A stretch of DNA of 64,000 nt from Curtobacterium sp. ISL-83 (lineage in GTDB: Bacteria; Actinomycetota; Actinomycetes; Actinomycetales; Microbacteriaceae), in assembly GCF_018613895.1 (NCBI RefSeq), contig NZ_JAGGPH010000012.1, positions 186,001 through 250,000 of the forward strand, given 5' to 3'. Shown in pieces: positions 9,135 through 20,910 of the stretch (the stretch's first letter is position 1; every line of letters begins with the position of its first letter). Under the pieces are notes generated by a model. The model saw nothing but the letters and a program-made list of their open reading frames with translations. It was not told where the DNA came from and searched no databases. The position numbers and the translations under genes were made by a program.

Positions 9135-10543
9135 CGGCCGCCGCCGATCGTCGCGCACTCCCGCGCGCTCGCGACGCCCGTCTTCCCGTCGCGGTTGACC
9201 GCCACGGAGATGCACTGCTCGTCGCCCTTCGACCCGGTCACGACGAACGTCGACCCGGTCTGCTGGCTGGCCGCTCCGTTCGAGGAGACCACGTAGGTGT
9301 CACCAGCGCGGAGCCCGGGGTCCGACCACCGGAACGTCACCGACCCGGCGGCCGACGTCGACCGGACGTCGGCGACGACGGGGATGGAACCGTTGCCGAG
9401 TCGGCCGACCACGATGACCGTGGCGATGACGAGTGCGGCGACCACGACCACGGCGAGCGTCGTCGCCCAGACCAGCGTGGAACGGGTCTTCCGGCGGGCC
9501 CGGGTCACGGACCCCGTCCGGTGCACCGTACCCACGCTCTGCGCTCCCCCGGCCATCACCCCGCCCTGCACGGCCTTCCGGGTACGACGTCGCGCGCCGA
9601 CACGGGTCGGCGGCTGCAGCTCGCGGATCATCGTCCGGTCACCAGCCGGGGTCGGGGTCGCGATCGCCCAGGACTCGACCGCGACGTCAGCGGCCGTCTG
9701 CGGGATGCCGAGCTCGGCTTCCACCTGCTGGAACCCGCGGACGAGCTCGAGCACCGTCGCCGGTCGTCCGGCGGGCTTGCGGTTCATCGCCGTGGCGAGC
9801 AGCCGTTCGAGCGACGGCGGGACGTCCGTCCGGCCGGTCGGCTTCACGCCGCCCTTGTCGATCCGTGCCATCAGGTCGGCGGCACCGTTCTTGCCGCCGC
9901 GGACCTCGAACGGACTCCGTCCGGCCAGGAGCGAGTACACCGTGGCGGCGAGCGAGTAGACCTCCGACTGGATGGTGCCGCGGGACTCGTCGATCAGGAC
10001 CTCGGGTGCCGACCACGGGATCGACATGCCGATCGGCTCGTCCGGGTCGGACCCGCCGATCGTGGCGGCGATGCCGAAGTCGGAGAGGACGGGGTTGCCG
10101 TACGCGGTGAGCAGGATGTTCGAGGGCTTGATGTCCCGGTGCAGGACGCCTTCGCGGTGGGCGGTCTCGAGCGCCGCACCGATCCGGATGCCCGTCGACA
10201 GGGCCTCGGACACCGGGATGGGTTCACGTCGGTACCGGTCGCTGAGCGAGGACGAGCAGAGTTCCATCACGAGGTAGGGGCGGCCGTCCGCCGCGACGCT
10301 CGCCTGGAAGACCGTGAGGATCGAGGGGTGCGTGCTGAGTCGCGCCATCAGGTTCGCCTCGGCCTGGAACATCTGCCGCACGTGGTCGTCGACCACTTCG
10401 TCGAGCAGGACCTTCACGGCCACCTGGCGCCGTGGCATGTCCTGCTCGTAGAGGAAGACGTCGGCGAACCCGCCGGAGCCGAGGACGTGCACGGGACTGA
10501 ACCCGGCGATGACGGGCGGGTCGGACGGCAGGCGTCGCGCCAT
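9131..10543 (-). CDS. Transmembrane serine/threonine protein kinase (PknB-like)
   Basis: 470 residues. The ATG at 10543 has GGAGG six to seven bases upstream; an ATG at 10597 is less likely. The N-terminal Hanks-type kinase domain has the glycine loop GSGGFADVF (residues 22-30), the ATP-anchoring Lys44 in VAVKV, the catalytic loop HRDIKPSN with Asp137, and DFG with Asp155. A basic juxtamembrane stretch leads to one membrane helix (about residues 345-372, TTLAVVVVAALVIATVIVV) and a C-terminal extracellular FN3-like domain of about 95 residues with two cysteines. It lacks PASTA repeats, so it is not a classic PknB. It is coupled to the giant protein by GTGA and lies downstream of PP2C and FHA genes, making a complete phospho-signalling set. 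A TAGAAT hexamer at 10596-10601 could be a -10 element. Confidence 0.93.
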   Translation of the reverse strand: MARRLPSDPPVIAGFSPVHVLGSGGFADVFLYEQDMPRRQVAVKVLLDEVVDDHVRQMFQAEANLMARLSTHPSILTVFQASVAADGRPYLVMELCSSSLSDRYRREPIPVSEALSTGIRIGAALETAHREGVLHRDIKPSNILLTAYGNPVLSDFGIAATIGGSDPDEPIGMSIPWSAPEVLIDESRGTIQSEVYSLAATVYSLLAGRSPFEVRGGKNGAADLMARIDKGGVKPTGRTDVPPSLERLLATAMNRKPAGRPATVLELVRGFQQVEAELGIPQTAADVAVESWAIATPTPAGDRTMIRELQPPTRVGARRRTRKAVQGGVMAGGAQSVGTVHRTGSVTRARRKTRSTLVWATTLAVVVVAALVIATVIVVGRLGNGSIPVVADVRSTSAAGSVTFRWSDPGLRAGDTYVVSSNGAASQQTGSTFVVTGSKGDEQCISVAVNRDGKTGVASARECATIGGGR

Positions 10544-10655
10544 GGTCCCCTCCTCCCCGGCCCGGAGGCCGTCTCTCCGTCGTCGCGGCCATGTCATTCT
10601 ACGAACCGCTCCCGACCGACATTCCGTACGCAGGTGCGCGCGGGATGACGGTGAT

Positions 10656-10670
10656 CCCCCAGTTCGGGGG
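10656..10670 (-). terminator. Possible weak terminator or leader hairpin after the PP2C gene
   Basis: Five C residues, a five-base loop and five G residues lie four to five bases past the PP2C stop codon, in the 131-base gap before the kinase. No U-tract is evident. It could equally be part of the kinase leader. Confidence 0.3.
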
Positions 10671-10674
10671 TGGA

Positions 10675-11496
10675 TCAGTGGCGTGGCAGCGTGTCCTCGA
10701 CGTCGCCGTCGGACGGCGCTGCGTCGACCTGCAGCACGACGACGGTCACGTTGTCCCGCCCACCGGCGACGACGGCGTCACCGACCAGTCGCTCGGCGAG
10801 GGCCTGGGCGTCCGTCACGCGAGCGGAGATGCGCGCGATGCCGGCGTCGCCGAGTTCCTTCGTGAGGCCGTCGGAGCAGACGATGTAGCGGTCACCGGCA
10901 CGGAGCGGAAGGGTCCACCAGTCCGGCTCCGGTGGTTCGCCGAACCCGACGGCACGGGTGATCACGTTGCTGTCCGGGTGCCGCTCGGCGTCCTCGGCAC
11001 GGAGCAGCCCGGCATCGACCATCTCCTGCACGACCGAGTGGTCCACGGTGACGCGGCGGAGTGTCCCGTCGACGACCCGGTACGTCCGGGAGTCACCGAC
11101 GTTGAACACCAGGGCCGCGGGCTGCCCGTGCGCGGCGACGAGGGCGATGCCGGTGACGGTCGTACCGGCACCGATCGCGTTGCCGCCCGCGGCGCGCTCG
11201 ATGTCCGCCGTGGCGAGCAGGAGCGCACGCTGGATGCCCTGACGCGTGGTGAAGGGCTGACCCGTCACCTGCTCGAGCCGTCGGACCACCGCGTCGCTCG
11301 CGCGGTCGCCCGCCAGGTGTCCACCCATGCCGTCCGCGACGACGAAGAACGGCGGACTCACGACGTAGCTGTCCTCGTTGTGGTCACGCCGTCGACCGAT
11401 GTCGGTGGCGGCTCCCCACGAGAGCGTGAGGGTGGCGCCGTCGGCACCGGGGACGTCGATCGCGTGCGCAGACGCTGCTCGGCCGAGTTCGGTCAC
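10675..11496 (-). CDS. PP2C-family Ser/Thr protein phosphatase
   Basis: 273 residues, GTG start. The metal-binding PP2C motifs are all present: RDHNEDSY, VVADGMGGHLAGDRAS, FNVGDSRTYR, VCSDGLTKEL and GRDNVTVVV. No membrane segment is visible, so unlike mycobacterial PstP it is probably soluble. It presumably reverses phosphorylation by the kinase encoded 131 bases downstream and acts with the FHA protein encoded 43 bases upstream. The grouping FHA - PP2C - kinase is a common actinobacterial arrangement; the exact substrates are not known from sequence. Confidence 0.93.
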   Translation of the reverse strand: MTELGRAASAHAIDVPGADGATLTLSWGAATDIGRRRDHNEDSYVVSPPFFVVADGMGGHLAGDRASDAVVRRLEQVTGQPFTTRQGIQRALLLATADIERAAGGNAIGAGTTVTGIALVAAHGQPAALVFNVGDSRTYRVVDGTLRRVTVDHSVVQEMVDAGLLRAEDAERHPDSNVITRAVGFGEPPEPDWWTLPLRAGDRYIVCSDGLTKELGDAGIARISARVTDAQALAERLVGDAVVAGGRDNVTVVVLQVDAAPSDGDVEDTLPRH

Positions 11497-11539
11497 GGTT
11501 CAGGATCGCTCTCTGGGGGTCGGTGGCGGACCGGAGTGG

Positions 11540-12391
11540 TCAGCGCGTCTCGGGTGGGGCCGACGGGTGGTCCGTCGGGACGACGGGCACCTGGTTCCCC
11601 GGGGCGGGGAACGGTGGGAGACCGTTCCCGTCCGCTGCGACCCGGAGGTGCGGCGACAGGATCTCGATGACGTTGCCATCCCCGATCTCGACCACCGTAC
11701 CCGTCAGGGCCACGATCGACGCACCGGAGGGCATCCGCCACGGGGCACCGGCCGCCGGGCGGACGACCGTGCCGTTGGTGGACCGCAGGTCCTCGACCAC
11801 CGCGGCCTCGCCGGAGGCGTGCAGGCGCACGTGCGACGAGGAGACCTGTCCGGAGCGCGAGGGCACCGTCACGAGCTCCGTCCCGTCGCCCGTCGCGATC
11901 CGCGGGGCGGACGGTCGGCGTCCGACGACGACCGGCCGGTCCAGCCGCAGAACGCGGTCCCCCACCCGGATGGAGGGGATCCGCTGCCGGACGGCGGTCG
12001 GGAGGCCCGGGGGCACGTCCGCGATGTCCGCCACCGACGACGCGGGACGGCGGGGCGCACGGACCACCGTGTCGTCGACCGAGCCGACCGAGCCGACTGA
12101 ACCGACCGAGTCGGCCACGCCGACGGCATCGGCGGCGGGGCCGCCGGCGTCCGCGCGCGGCCGAGGGCGGAGGACCGTGTCGCCGTCCGGCCCGTCGTCC
12201 GGCTGGCTCGACGGGCGACTGGGCGGACGGATGACGGTGTCACCGAACGGGTCGTCGTCGAGCGTGGCGGCCGGGTCAGCACCGAGCGGCGCGGCCGGGT
12301 CAGCACCGAGCGCACCGGCCGAGCGGGGTCGGGCACGACGGATGACGGTGTCGTCGCCGTCGCCGTCGTCGCCGTTGCTGTCGTCCCGCAC
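11540..12391 (-). CDS. FHA domain protein with four DTVxR repeats
   Basis: 283 residues from GTG 12391, which has GGGAGGGG four bases upstream; an ATG at 12409 would add six residues. The first 115 residues are acidic and low-complexity, with the motif (D/G)DTV(I/L/V)R four times, at Thr15, Thr52, Thr72 and Thr108, separated by Ala/Pro/Gly/Ser linkers (including GSVGSVGSV). The C-terminal FHA domain (about 150-260) shows VGRRPSAPR, SSSHVRL and STNGTVVR, which fit the GR...S..H...N phosphothreonine-binding pattern. The operon position beside a kinase and a phosphatase suggests the repeated threonines are phospho-sites read by its own or another FHA domain, as in GarA/OdhI, which carry an ETTSVFR motif. 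That is inference; the repeats are seen directly. Confidence 0.87.
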   Translation of the reverse strand: MRDDSNGDDGDGDDTVIRRARPRSAGALGADPAAPLGADPAATLDDDPFGDTVIRPPSRPSSQPDDGPDGDTVLRPRPRADAGGPAADAVGVADSVGSVGSVGSVDDTVVRAPRRPASSVADIADVPPGLPTAVRQRIPSIRVGDRVLRLDRPVVVGRRPSAPRIATGDGTELVTVPSRSGQVSSSHVRLHASGEAAVVEDLRSTNGTVVRPAAGAPWRMPSGASIVALTGTVVEIGDGNVIEILSPHLRVAADGNGLPPFPAPGNQVPVVPTDHPSAPPETR

Positions 12392-12446
12392 CGATCCCCT
12401 CCCTTGCATGATCGAGACCACCGTAGACGATCGGCTCCGCCAGGGG

Positions 12447-13004
12447 TCACCGCCGCTCCCACGTCGGAGCGCTGCGCGCGAGCACGGAACGGAGCACGAG
12501 CCCCGCGAGCGGATCGTCCGCGCGTGTCTCGAGCGCGTACCGGGCCCTCGTCTCCGCCCGAGCGCTGGAGCCGAGCGCCCACGCACACCACGCGCCGATC
12601 GACAGTGCGCCGGCAGCACCGACCGTGGTGTCGGGCGCGGGGTCGTCGGTGCGCCAGAACTGCCAAGCGGCCGTCGCTCGCTCGCCCGCGCGCCGCAGGC
12701 GATCGCGGTCGGGTTCCGGCCCGACACCCTGGAGTCCGGCCGGCATCGGGTCGGAGAACGGGTCGAAGCTCCGGACCGCGCGCGGATCGGGTGACCCGGG
12801 CGCGGCCAAGAACTCCACGATGGCAAGCCGGGTCGCGAGCGCGGCGGACGCGGTGAGCACGGCGATGGCGGCGGCCGGCCGCAGCGCTGCCGGGTCGGCG
12901 GCGACCAGCGCCGCACACGCGGCGGGGAGGGTGACGGCGGCCGCGATCTCGCGAGGGAAACGGACTGCTGCATCCGGGACGGATCGTGTCGTGAGGGGGA
13001 TCAT
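12447..13004 (-). CDS. Small membrane protein of unknown function
   Basis: 185 residues from ATG 13004 (ATG 13013 is also possible; neither has a clear ribosome site). Two hydrophobic segments lie at about residues 18-58, followed by a soluble domain whose end (GAWCAWALGSSARAETRARY...) resembles the alpha-helical tail of actinobacterial DUF4192 proteins. I do not claim membership. It is the first gene of the minus-strand run through the FHA, phosphatase, kinase and giant surface protein genes, with a 55-base gap to the FHA gene, so it is probably co-transcribed with them. Function unknown. Confidence 0.7.
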   Translation of the reverse strand: MIPLTTRSVPDAAVRFPREIAAAVTLPAACAALVAADPAALRPAAAIAVLTASAALATRLAIVEFLAAPGSPDPRAVRSFDPFSDPMPAGLQGVGPEPDRDRLRRAGERATAAWQFWRTDDPAPDTTVGAAGALSIGAWCAWALGSSARAETRARYALETRADDPLAGLVLRSVLARSAPTWERR

Positions 13005-13108
13005 GCACGCCATCGAAGCCGGTGCCGCGCCTCCAGACCGGACCTGCCGGTGGATCTGTGCACAGCGGGCGCCCGCCGGGGACCTGTGGAGGAGCCGACG
13101 TGAGCCGG

Positions 13109-13870
13109 TCAGACCGCGAGCGGCTCCAGGCTCTCGGCCACGAGGTCCCACCCGCCGTCCGCGCGTTCGAACACGACGCCGTTCGCAGCGGCCCAGTCGA
13201 CGAGCTCGTCCATCGACTCGACGCTCGCGGACGTCCGCCCGAGGAGCGCCACGAGTCGCCCCTTCGCCGTCTTGTTCCAGTGGTTGAGCGCCTTCCGCCG
13301 GCCGGAGCCGTCGACGCTCACGACGCGAGGCGCGATGGCACCCGTGACCGGACCGAGTTGCCGGTACCCCTCTGATCGGAGATCGAGCACGAGTCCCTCC
13401 GGCAGGGACGCGAGCGCCCGCGCAGCGGGGCCTGGCCAATGCGAGCCGAGGCGCACGGTACCCAGGCGCGAGTCGTGCGAGAGCCGGTACGCCGGGATCG
13501 GGTCACCGGCACCGATCGGCCCGAACATCGCCGACTGCACGATCACGTGGCCGAACCACCACGAACGCGTCCCGTCGTCCGCCTGTTGCGCGTCGAGCGG
13601 GTCGTACAGCACGCCGGTGTAGCGGTCGATCGCGGCCATAGTGCCCGACGTGTCGAGCTCGAGGTTCCGGAGGCGTTCCGCGATCGACTTCGGGCCGAGC
13701 TTCAGCGCCGCCCTGGCAGAGGACTCCTCGGAACTGACGGAACGGGCCGCGGTGATCACCGCGGCCCGTTCAGCAGCCAGTTCCGGGAAGGAGAGCGCTC
13801 GCAGATCGAGCGTGCGCTCCGGGTCCCCGCCCTCCCGCTTCGTCTCGGACGGCGGGAGGAGGACGGTCAG
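13109..13870 (-). CDS. yaaA: YaaA/UPF0246 family peroxide stress protein, apparent CTG start
   Basis: The family N-terminal motif LLPPSETK is encoded at about 13843-13864, upstream of the first usable GTG (13759). No ATG, GTG or TTG occurs in frame before the preceding in-frame stop, so a CTG at 13870 (LTVLLPPSE) or 13879 must initiate. From 13870 the protein has 253 residues, the normal family length. YaaA limits free iron and oxidative DNA damage in E. coli and binds DNA. Conserved parts seen include GTMAAIDRYTGVLYD, RSEGYRQLGP and LNHWNKTAKGRL. It begins five bases after the atpC stop and is presumably transcribed with the ATP synthase operon. A perfect 32-base palindrome lies inside the gene. 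Confidence 0.85.
   Translation of the reverse strand: MTVLLPPSETKREGGDPERTLDLRALSFPELAAERAAVITAARSVSSEESSARAALKLGPKSIAERLRNLELDTSGTMAAIDRYTGVLYDPLDAQQADDGTRSWWFGHVIVQSAMFGPIGAGDPIPAYRLSHDSRLGTVRLGSHWPGPAARALASLPEGLVLDLRSEGYRQLGPVTGAIAPRVVSVDGSGRRKALNHWNKTAKGRLVALLGRTSASVESMDELVDWAAANGVVFERADGGWDLVAESLEPLAV
13740..13771. repeat. Perfect 32-base palindrome inside yaaA
   Basis: Positions 13740-13771 equal their own reverse complement. The half-site is GAACGGGCCGCGGTGA, centred on TGATCA. It lies 105 bases past the atpC stop, within the codons for ERAAVITAAR of yaaA. It could extrude as a cruciform, form an RNA hairpin acting as an attenuator after the ATP synthase genes, or bind a dimeric protein. 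Confidence 0.9.
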
Positions 13871-13875
13871 TCCGG

Positions 13876-14139
13876 TCAGGAGGCAAGCGCGGCCTGCCGC
13901 GCCACGATCGTGACCGTGTCGTGCTCGACGGAGAGGAAGCCGTCCTCCGCGTCGACCGCGACGGTCGAGCCGTCGGCCCGCGTGATGCGGACCTGACCCT
14001 GGGCGAGGATCGCGAGCATCGGCTCGTGCCCTGCCAGGATGCCGATCTGGCCCTCCGTCGTGCGTGCGACGACCATGGTGGTGTCGCCCGACCAGACCTC
14101 GCGGTCAGCCGAGACGACACTCACGGTGAGACCCGCCAT
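13876..14139 (-). CDS. atpC: ATP synthase F1 subunit epsilon
   Basis: 87 residues, ATG one base after the atpD stop. The beta-sandwich motifs LTVSVVSADREVWSGD, GQIGILAGHEPML and GFLSVEHDTVTIV are typical. It is short: the C-terminal two-helix inhibitory domain of longer epsilon subunits is essentially absent after the sandwich, as in several other actinobacteria. Last gene of the atp operon. Confidence 0.95.
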   Translation of the reverse strand: MAGLTVSVVSADREVWSGDTTMVVARTTEGQIGILAGHEPMLAILAQGQVRITRADGSTVAVDAEDGFLSVEHDTVTIVARQAALAS

Positions 14140-14140
14140 G

Positions 14141-16545
<2,405 letters not shown>

Positions 16546-18174
16546 CTAGCGACGACCCTTGACGATCTGCTCCTGGTCGACGTCCTCGGCGGACGCGGAC
16601 TCGAACTGCTCCGAACCGAGCGTCTTGCCGTCGCTCGTCTGGAAGCCCTTCTTGAACTCGTCGATCTGCTTCGACATCTCGGCGACGGTCTCGTCGCTGA
16701 GCTGGTTCGTCTCACGCAGCGTGTTCAGGACCTCGGAGTTGCGACGGAGGTGCTCGAGGAGCTCGCCCTCGAAGCGCAGCACGTCGGCCACGGGGACCTC
16801 GTCCAGCTTGCCGTTCGTGCCGGCCCAGATCGAGACGACCTGCTCCTCGACGGGGTACGGCGAGTACTGCGGCTGCTTGAGGAGCTCGGTCAGGCGGGCA
16901 CCGCGCTCGAGCTGCCGGCGCGACGCCTGGTCGAGGTCGGACGCGAACATCGCGAACGCCTCGAGCGAGCGGTACTGCGCGAGCTCGAGCTTCAGCGTGC
17001 CGGAGACCTTCTTGATCGACTTGACCTGCGCGTCACCGCCGACGCGGGACACCGAGATGCCGACGTCGACCGCGGGGCGCTGGTTCGCGTTGAACAGGTC
17101 CGACTGCAGGAAGATCTGGCCGTCGGTGATCGAGATCACGTTGGTCGGGATGTACGCCGAGACGTCGTTCGCCTTGGTCTCGATGATCGGGAGGCCCGTC
17201 ATCGATCCGGCGCCGAGCTCGTCGTTCAGCTTCGCGCAACGCTCCAGCAGACGGGAGTGCAGGTAGAAGACGTCGCCCGGGTAGGCCTCGCGCCCCGGCG
17301 GACGACGCAGGAGGAGCGACACCGCACGGTAGGCCTCGGCCTGCTTCGACAGGTCATCGAAGACGATGAGGACGTGCTTGCCCTGGTACATCCAGTGCTG
17401 GCCGATGGCCGAACCGGTGTACGGGGCGAGGTACTTGAAGCCGGCCGGGTCCGAGGCGGGAGCCGCGACGATCGTCGTGTACTCCATCGCACCGGCGTCC
17501 TCGAGCGCACCACGGACGGAGGCGATCGTGGAGCCCTTCTGACCGATGGCGACGTAGATGCAGCGGACCTGCTTGTTCTCGTCGCCGGAGTCCCAGTTGG
17601 CCTTCTGGTTGATGATCGTGTCGATCGCGATCGCCGTCTTGCCTGTCTGGCGGTCACCGATGATCAGCTGACGCTGGCCGCGGCCGATCGGGATCATCGC
17701 GTCGATGGCCTTGATGCCGGTCTGCAGCGGCTCGTGGACCGACTTGCGCGCCATGACGCCGGGAGCCTGGAGCTCGAGGGCACGGCGCCCTTCCGAAGCG
17801 ATCTCGCCGAGACCGTCGATCGGGACGCCGAGCGGGTCGACGACGCGACCGAGGAAGGCGTCGCCGACGGGGACCGAGAGGACCTCGCCGGTGCGGGTGA
17901 CTTCCTGGCCTTCTTCGACACCGGCGAACTCGCCGAGGACGATGGCGCCGATCTGGTCTTCGTCGAGGTTCTGGGCCAGGCCGAGCGTGCCGTCCGCGAA
18001 GCGGATGAGCTCGTTGGCCATGACGCCGGGAAGACCTTCGACGTGGGCGATGCCGTCACCGGCGTCGGTGACGTGCCCGACCTCGGCCGTGGAGGCCTTC
18101 GTCGGCTCGTAGTTCGAGACGAAGTCCTTCAGGGCATCACGGATCTCATCGGGGCTGATGGTGATGTCTGCCAT
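16546..18174 (-). CDS. atpA: ATP synthase F1 subunit alpha
   Basis: 542 residues. The P-loop [10 protein letters not shown], the signature PAINVGLSVSRVGG-like region ([14 protein letters not shown]) and the N-terminal crown domain are present. A ribosome site AAGGAAAA precedes the ATG. The C-terminus is acidic. It forms the non-catalytic nucleotide sites of F1. A 107-base gap separates it from atpH, longer than other spacers in the operon. Confidence 0.98.
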   Translation of the reverse strand: MADITISPDEIRDALKDFVSNYEPTKASTAEVGHVTDAGDGIAHVEGLPGVMANELIRFADGTLGLAQNLDEDQIGAIVLGEFAGVEEGQEVTRTGEVLSVPVGDAFLGRVVDPLGVPIDGLGEIASEGRRALELQAPGVMARKSVHEPLQTGIKAIDAMIPIGRGQRQLIIGDRQTGKTAIAIDTIINQKANWDSGDENKQVRCIYVAIGQKGSTIASVRGALEDAGAMEYTTIVAAPASDPAGFKYLAPYTGSAIGQHWMYQGKHVLIVFDDLSKQAEAYRAVSLLLRRPPGREAYPGDVFYLHSRLLERCAKLNDELGAGSMTGLPIIETKANDVSAYIPTNVISITDGQIFLQSDLFNANQRPAVDVGISVSRVGGDAQVKSIKKVSGTLKLELAQYRSLEAFAMFASDLDQASRRQLERGARLTELLKQPQYSPYPVEEQVVSIWAGTNGKLDEVPVADVLRFEGELLEHLRRNSEVLNTLRETNQLSDETVAEMSKQIDEFKKGFQTSDGKTLGSEQFESASAEDVDQEQIVKGRR

Positions 18175-18281
18175 GGGATTTTCCTTGCTTGATTCCGGGG
18201 CCCTGCGGCTCCGAGAGGGTGATGCTGCCTGACTCGGCAGATCCCGTTGTGGACTTGGGTGTGTCGGCTTCGAACGTACGC

Positions 18282-19076
18282 TCAGCCGGCGAGCTGGAGC
18301 CGGAGCTCCGCGAGACGCGTGGCAACGGTGCCGTCGATGACGTCGCCGCCGATCTGCACCCGGACCCCGCCGACGACCTGCGGGTCGACCACGTGGTTGA
18401 TGCTGATGTCCTTGCCGTAGCGCTCGGCGAGGCCCCGGGCGACCCGGGCTTCCTGGCCGACGGAGAGCGGGCTCGCCGTGACGACCGTCGCGACGAGCTT
18501 CCCCGCCTGGTCGGCCACGATGCGCGAGGCTTCCCGGACGAGTTCGCCGATCCGACGACCACGCGGCTGCTGCACGAGCGACGAGACGATCGTCACGGTC
18601 TGCTGCGACGCCTTGGAGCCGAGCAGCCGCTCGACGAGCGCGCCCTTCTCCGACGGGCTGCCGAGCTTCGTGCCGAGCGCGAGCTCGAGGTTCGCGTCCG
18701 AGCGGACCGCCGTCTCGAAGGCGAAGAGCTCCGCCTCGATCGGGCTGTCCGGACCCGTGGTGGCGGCGACGGCGCGGATGCCCGCGTCCTCGATGCCGGC
18801 GAGCAGGTCGCCTTGCGAGGACCAGCGCGAACCGGCCACCGCGACGAGGACCGCACGGGTCGCTTCCGACTGTGCGCCGAACACGCGGTCGATCAGGACC
18901 TTCTTGCCGACGGCGTCCGCCGTCGGGTCGGAGAGCAGCCCGAGCAGCTGCGGCGCACCGGCGATCGCACGCCCTGCGGCGAGGATCTCGGCACCGACGG
19001 CCAGGTCAGCGCTGGCACCGAGGTCGGCCAGCACCGCCCTGGTGGACGTCAGTGCTTCTCTGGTCGCGCTGCGCAT
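18282..19076 (-). CDS. atpH: ATP synthase F1 subunit delta
   Basis: 264 residues, longer than the about 180 of E. coli delta but usual for actinobacteria with a separate delta gene. The C-terminal OSCP motif region [16 protein letters not shown] and [16 protein letters not shown] is conserved. It links F1 to the peripheral stalk. In mycobacteria b and delta are fused; here they are separate genes two bases apart. Confidence 0.96.
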   Translation of the reverse strand: MRSATREALTSTRAVLADLGASADLAVGAEILAAGRAIAGAPQLLGLLSDPTADAVGKKVLIDRVFGAQSEATRAVLVAVAGSRWSSQGDLLAGIEDAGIRAVAATTGPDSPIEAELFAFETAVRSDANLELALGTKLGSPSEKGALVERLLGSKASQQTVTIVSSLVQQPRGRRIGELVREASRIVADQAGKLVATVVTASPLSVGQEARVARGLAERYGKDISINHVVDPQVVGGVRVQIGGDVIDGTVATRLAELRLQLAG

Positions 19077-19078
19077 GC

Positions 19079-19633
19079 TCAGTGCTCCCCCGCCGACGAT
19101 GCCTGCGATGCTTCGAGGTCCGCCAGGAAGCGGTCCACGACGGCGGTCGACTTGGCGTCGTCCTTGAGGGACTCCCCGATCACGCCGGACGCGAGGTCGA
19201 GTGCGAGCGTGCCGACCTCGGCACGGAGCGACTGGAGCGCGCTCTGGCGCTCGGCCTCGATCTGCGCCTGGGCGTTGGCGGTGATGCGCGCTGCATCGGC
19301 CTGCGCCTGCTCACGGACCTCGTTGCCGATCGCGGTCGCGTCGGCACGGGCCTGCTCCCGGATGCGCGAGGCTTCGGTGCGGGCCTCGGCGAGCTGCTTG
19401 TTGTACTCGTCGAGCGCAGCCGCGGCCTGCTCCTGAGCAGCCTCGGCCTTCTTGATGCCACCTTCGATGGCCTCGGTGCGCTCATCGAGCATCTTCGTGA
19501 TGCGCGGCGTGACGACACGCCAGAACACCAGGAAGATGAGGACGAAGGCCACCGCGGACCACACGATGTCGTACACCGGCGGGATCAGCGGATTGGGCGT
19601 TGCCTCCGCCGCGATGATGAGTGCGTTCTGCAT
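19079..19633 (-). CDS. atpF: ATP synthase Fo subunit b
   Basis: 184 residues. One N-terminal membrane helix (VYDIVWSAVAFVLIFLVFWRV) is followed by a long charged coiled coil forming the peripheral stalk. ATG 19633 has AAGG seven bases upstream; a TTG immediately before it (19636) is an alternative. Nine bases after atpE. Confidence 0.96.
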   Translation of the reverse strand: MQNALIIAAEATPNPLIPPVYDIVWSAVAFVLIFLVFWRVVTPRITKMLDERTEAIEGGIKKAEAAQEQAAAALDEYNKQLAEARTEASRIREQARADATAIGNEVREQAQADAARITANAQAQIEAERQSALQSLRAEVGTLALDLASGVIGESLKDDAKSTAVVDRFLADLEASQASSAGEH

Positions 19634-19642
19634 CAAGAGGCC

Positions 19643-19945
<303 letters not shown>

Positions 19946-20815
19946 TCAGTGCTCGTCAGCCAGCGCGAGCTGGATGTACACAGCGGTCAGCAGCATGAAG
20001 ACGTACGCCTGCAGCAGCCCGACCAGGATCTCGAAGAAGCTGAACGCGATTCCGAAGGCGAGGGTCCCGACGCCGAAGGCCTTGAAGCCGAACGATGCGT
20101 CGAAGAGGAAGAACTGCGTGGCCGAGAAGAACAGGACGAGCAGCAGGTGCCCGACGACCATGTTCATCAGGAGTCGCAGCGTCAGGGTGACCGGACGGAG
20201 GACGAACGTCGAGACGAGCTCGATCGGCGTCACGATGATGTAGAGCGGCCACGGCACACCGGGCGGGAAGAGCGCGTTCCGGAGGAACGTGCCCGGGTGC
20301 TTCCGCAGTCCCGCGTAGATGAAGGCGACGTACGCGATCACCGCGAGGACGAGCGGCATCGCGATGCGGCTCGTGCCGGCGAGGTTCATGCCCGGGATGA
20401 GGCCCGTGAGGTTCATGAAGAGCACGCCGAAGAAGATCGAGGCCAGCAGCGGCAGGAACCGCTTGCCGTCCTTCTCCCCCAGGTTGTCGAACGTGTTGCG
20501 ACGGACGACGTCGAACGCGTACTCGACGAACGCCTGCCCGCGGTTCGGGACGAGCTTCAGCGCCCGGGTCCCCGCGAACGCGAAGATCATGAGGACGAAG
20601 ACCGCGATGAAGCGGATGATGACGACACGATCGATCTCGAACGGCGTCCCGGCGAAGAAGATCGCACCCGGGAAGAACTCGTTGATCGACGGACCATGGA
20701 ACTCGGCGGCCTTGCTGCTCCCCGCAGCCACGGAGTTACCCGCGGCGGCGAGGGACAGGGGAAGAGCGTGGGATAGCAGCGCTGTCTCCTGTGTCGGCGC
20801 GCGCCCGCATGGCAC
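19946..20815 (-). CDS. atpB: ATP synthase Fo subunit a
   Basis: Up to 289 residues from GTG 20815. The only good Shine-Dalgarno (AGGAG at about 20790-20786) lies six bases before a CTG at 20779, which would give a 277-residue protein beginning LLSHALPLSL; a GTG at 20731 is a third option. The membrane helices and the helix with the essential arginine (VTLTLRLLMNMVVGHLLL) followed by FEILVGLLQAYVFMLLTAVYI are typical. It forms the proton half-channels against the c ring. First gene of the canonical atp set; the 95-base gap upstream may contain the operon promoter. Confidence 0.93.
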   Translation of the reverse strand: MPCGRAPTQETALLSHALPLSLAAAGNSVAAGSSKAAEFHGPSINEFFPGAIFFAGTPFEIDRVVIIRFIAVFVLMIFAFAGTRALKLVPNRGQAFVEYAFDVVRRNTFDNLGEKDGKRFLPLLASIFFGVLFMNLTGLIPGMNLAGTSRIAMPLVLAVIAYVAFIYAGLRKHPGTFLRNALFPPGVPWPLYIIVTPIELVSTFVLRPVTLTLRLLMNMVVGHLLLVLFFSATQFFLFDASFGFKAFGVGTLAFGIAFSFFEILVGLLQAYVFMLLTAVYIQLALADEH

Positions 20816-20910
20816 GCGATGGTGGACGTTGTGGAGGCTCGTCCGCTGCGAGCTGTGCTCCGGCCGCGGACTCCGAGAAGCCTATCAGGTGCGAGAGCCT
20901 TCTCGGGTTC

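Noticed and set aside
5535-9296. A 1253-codon open frame on the plus strand opposite the giant surface protein gene
   Set aside because: Its translation is dominated by Arg, Gly, Asp and Val with no domain; it is the mirror of strong third-position GC in the true gene.
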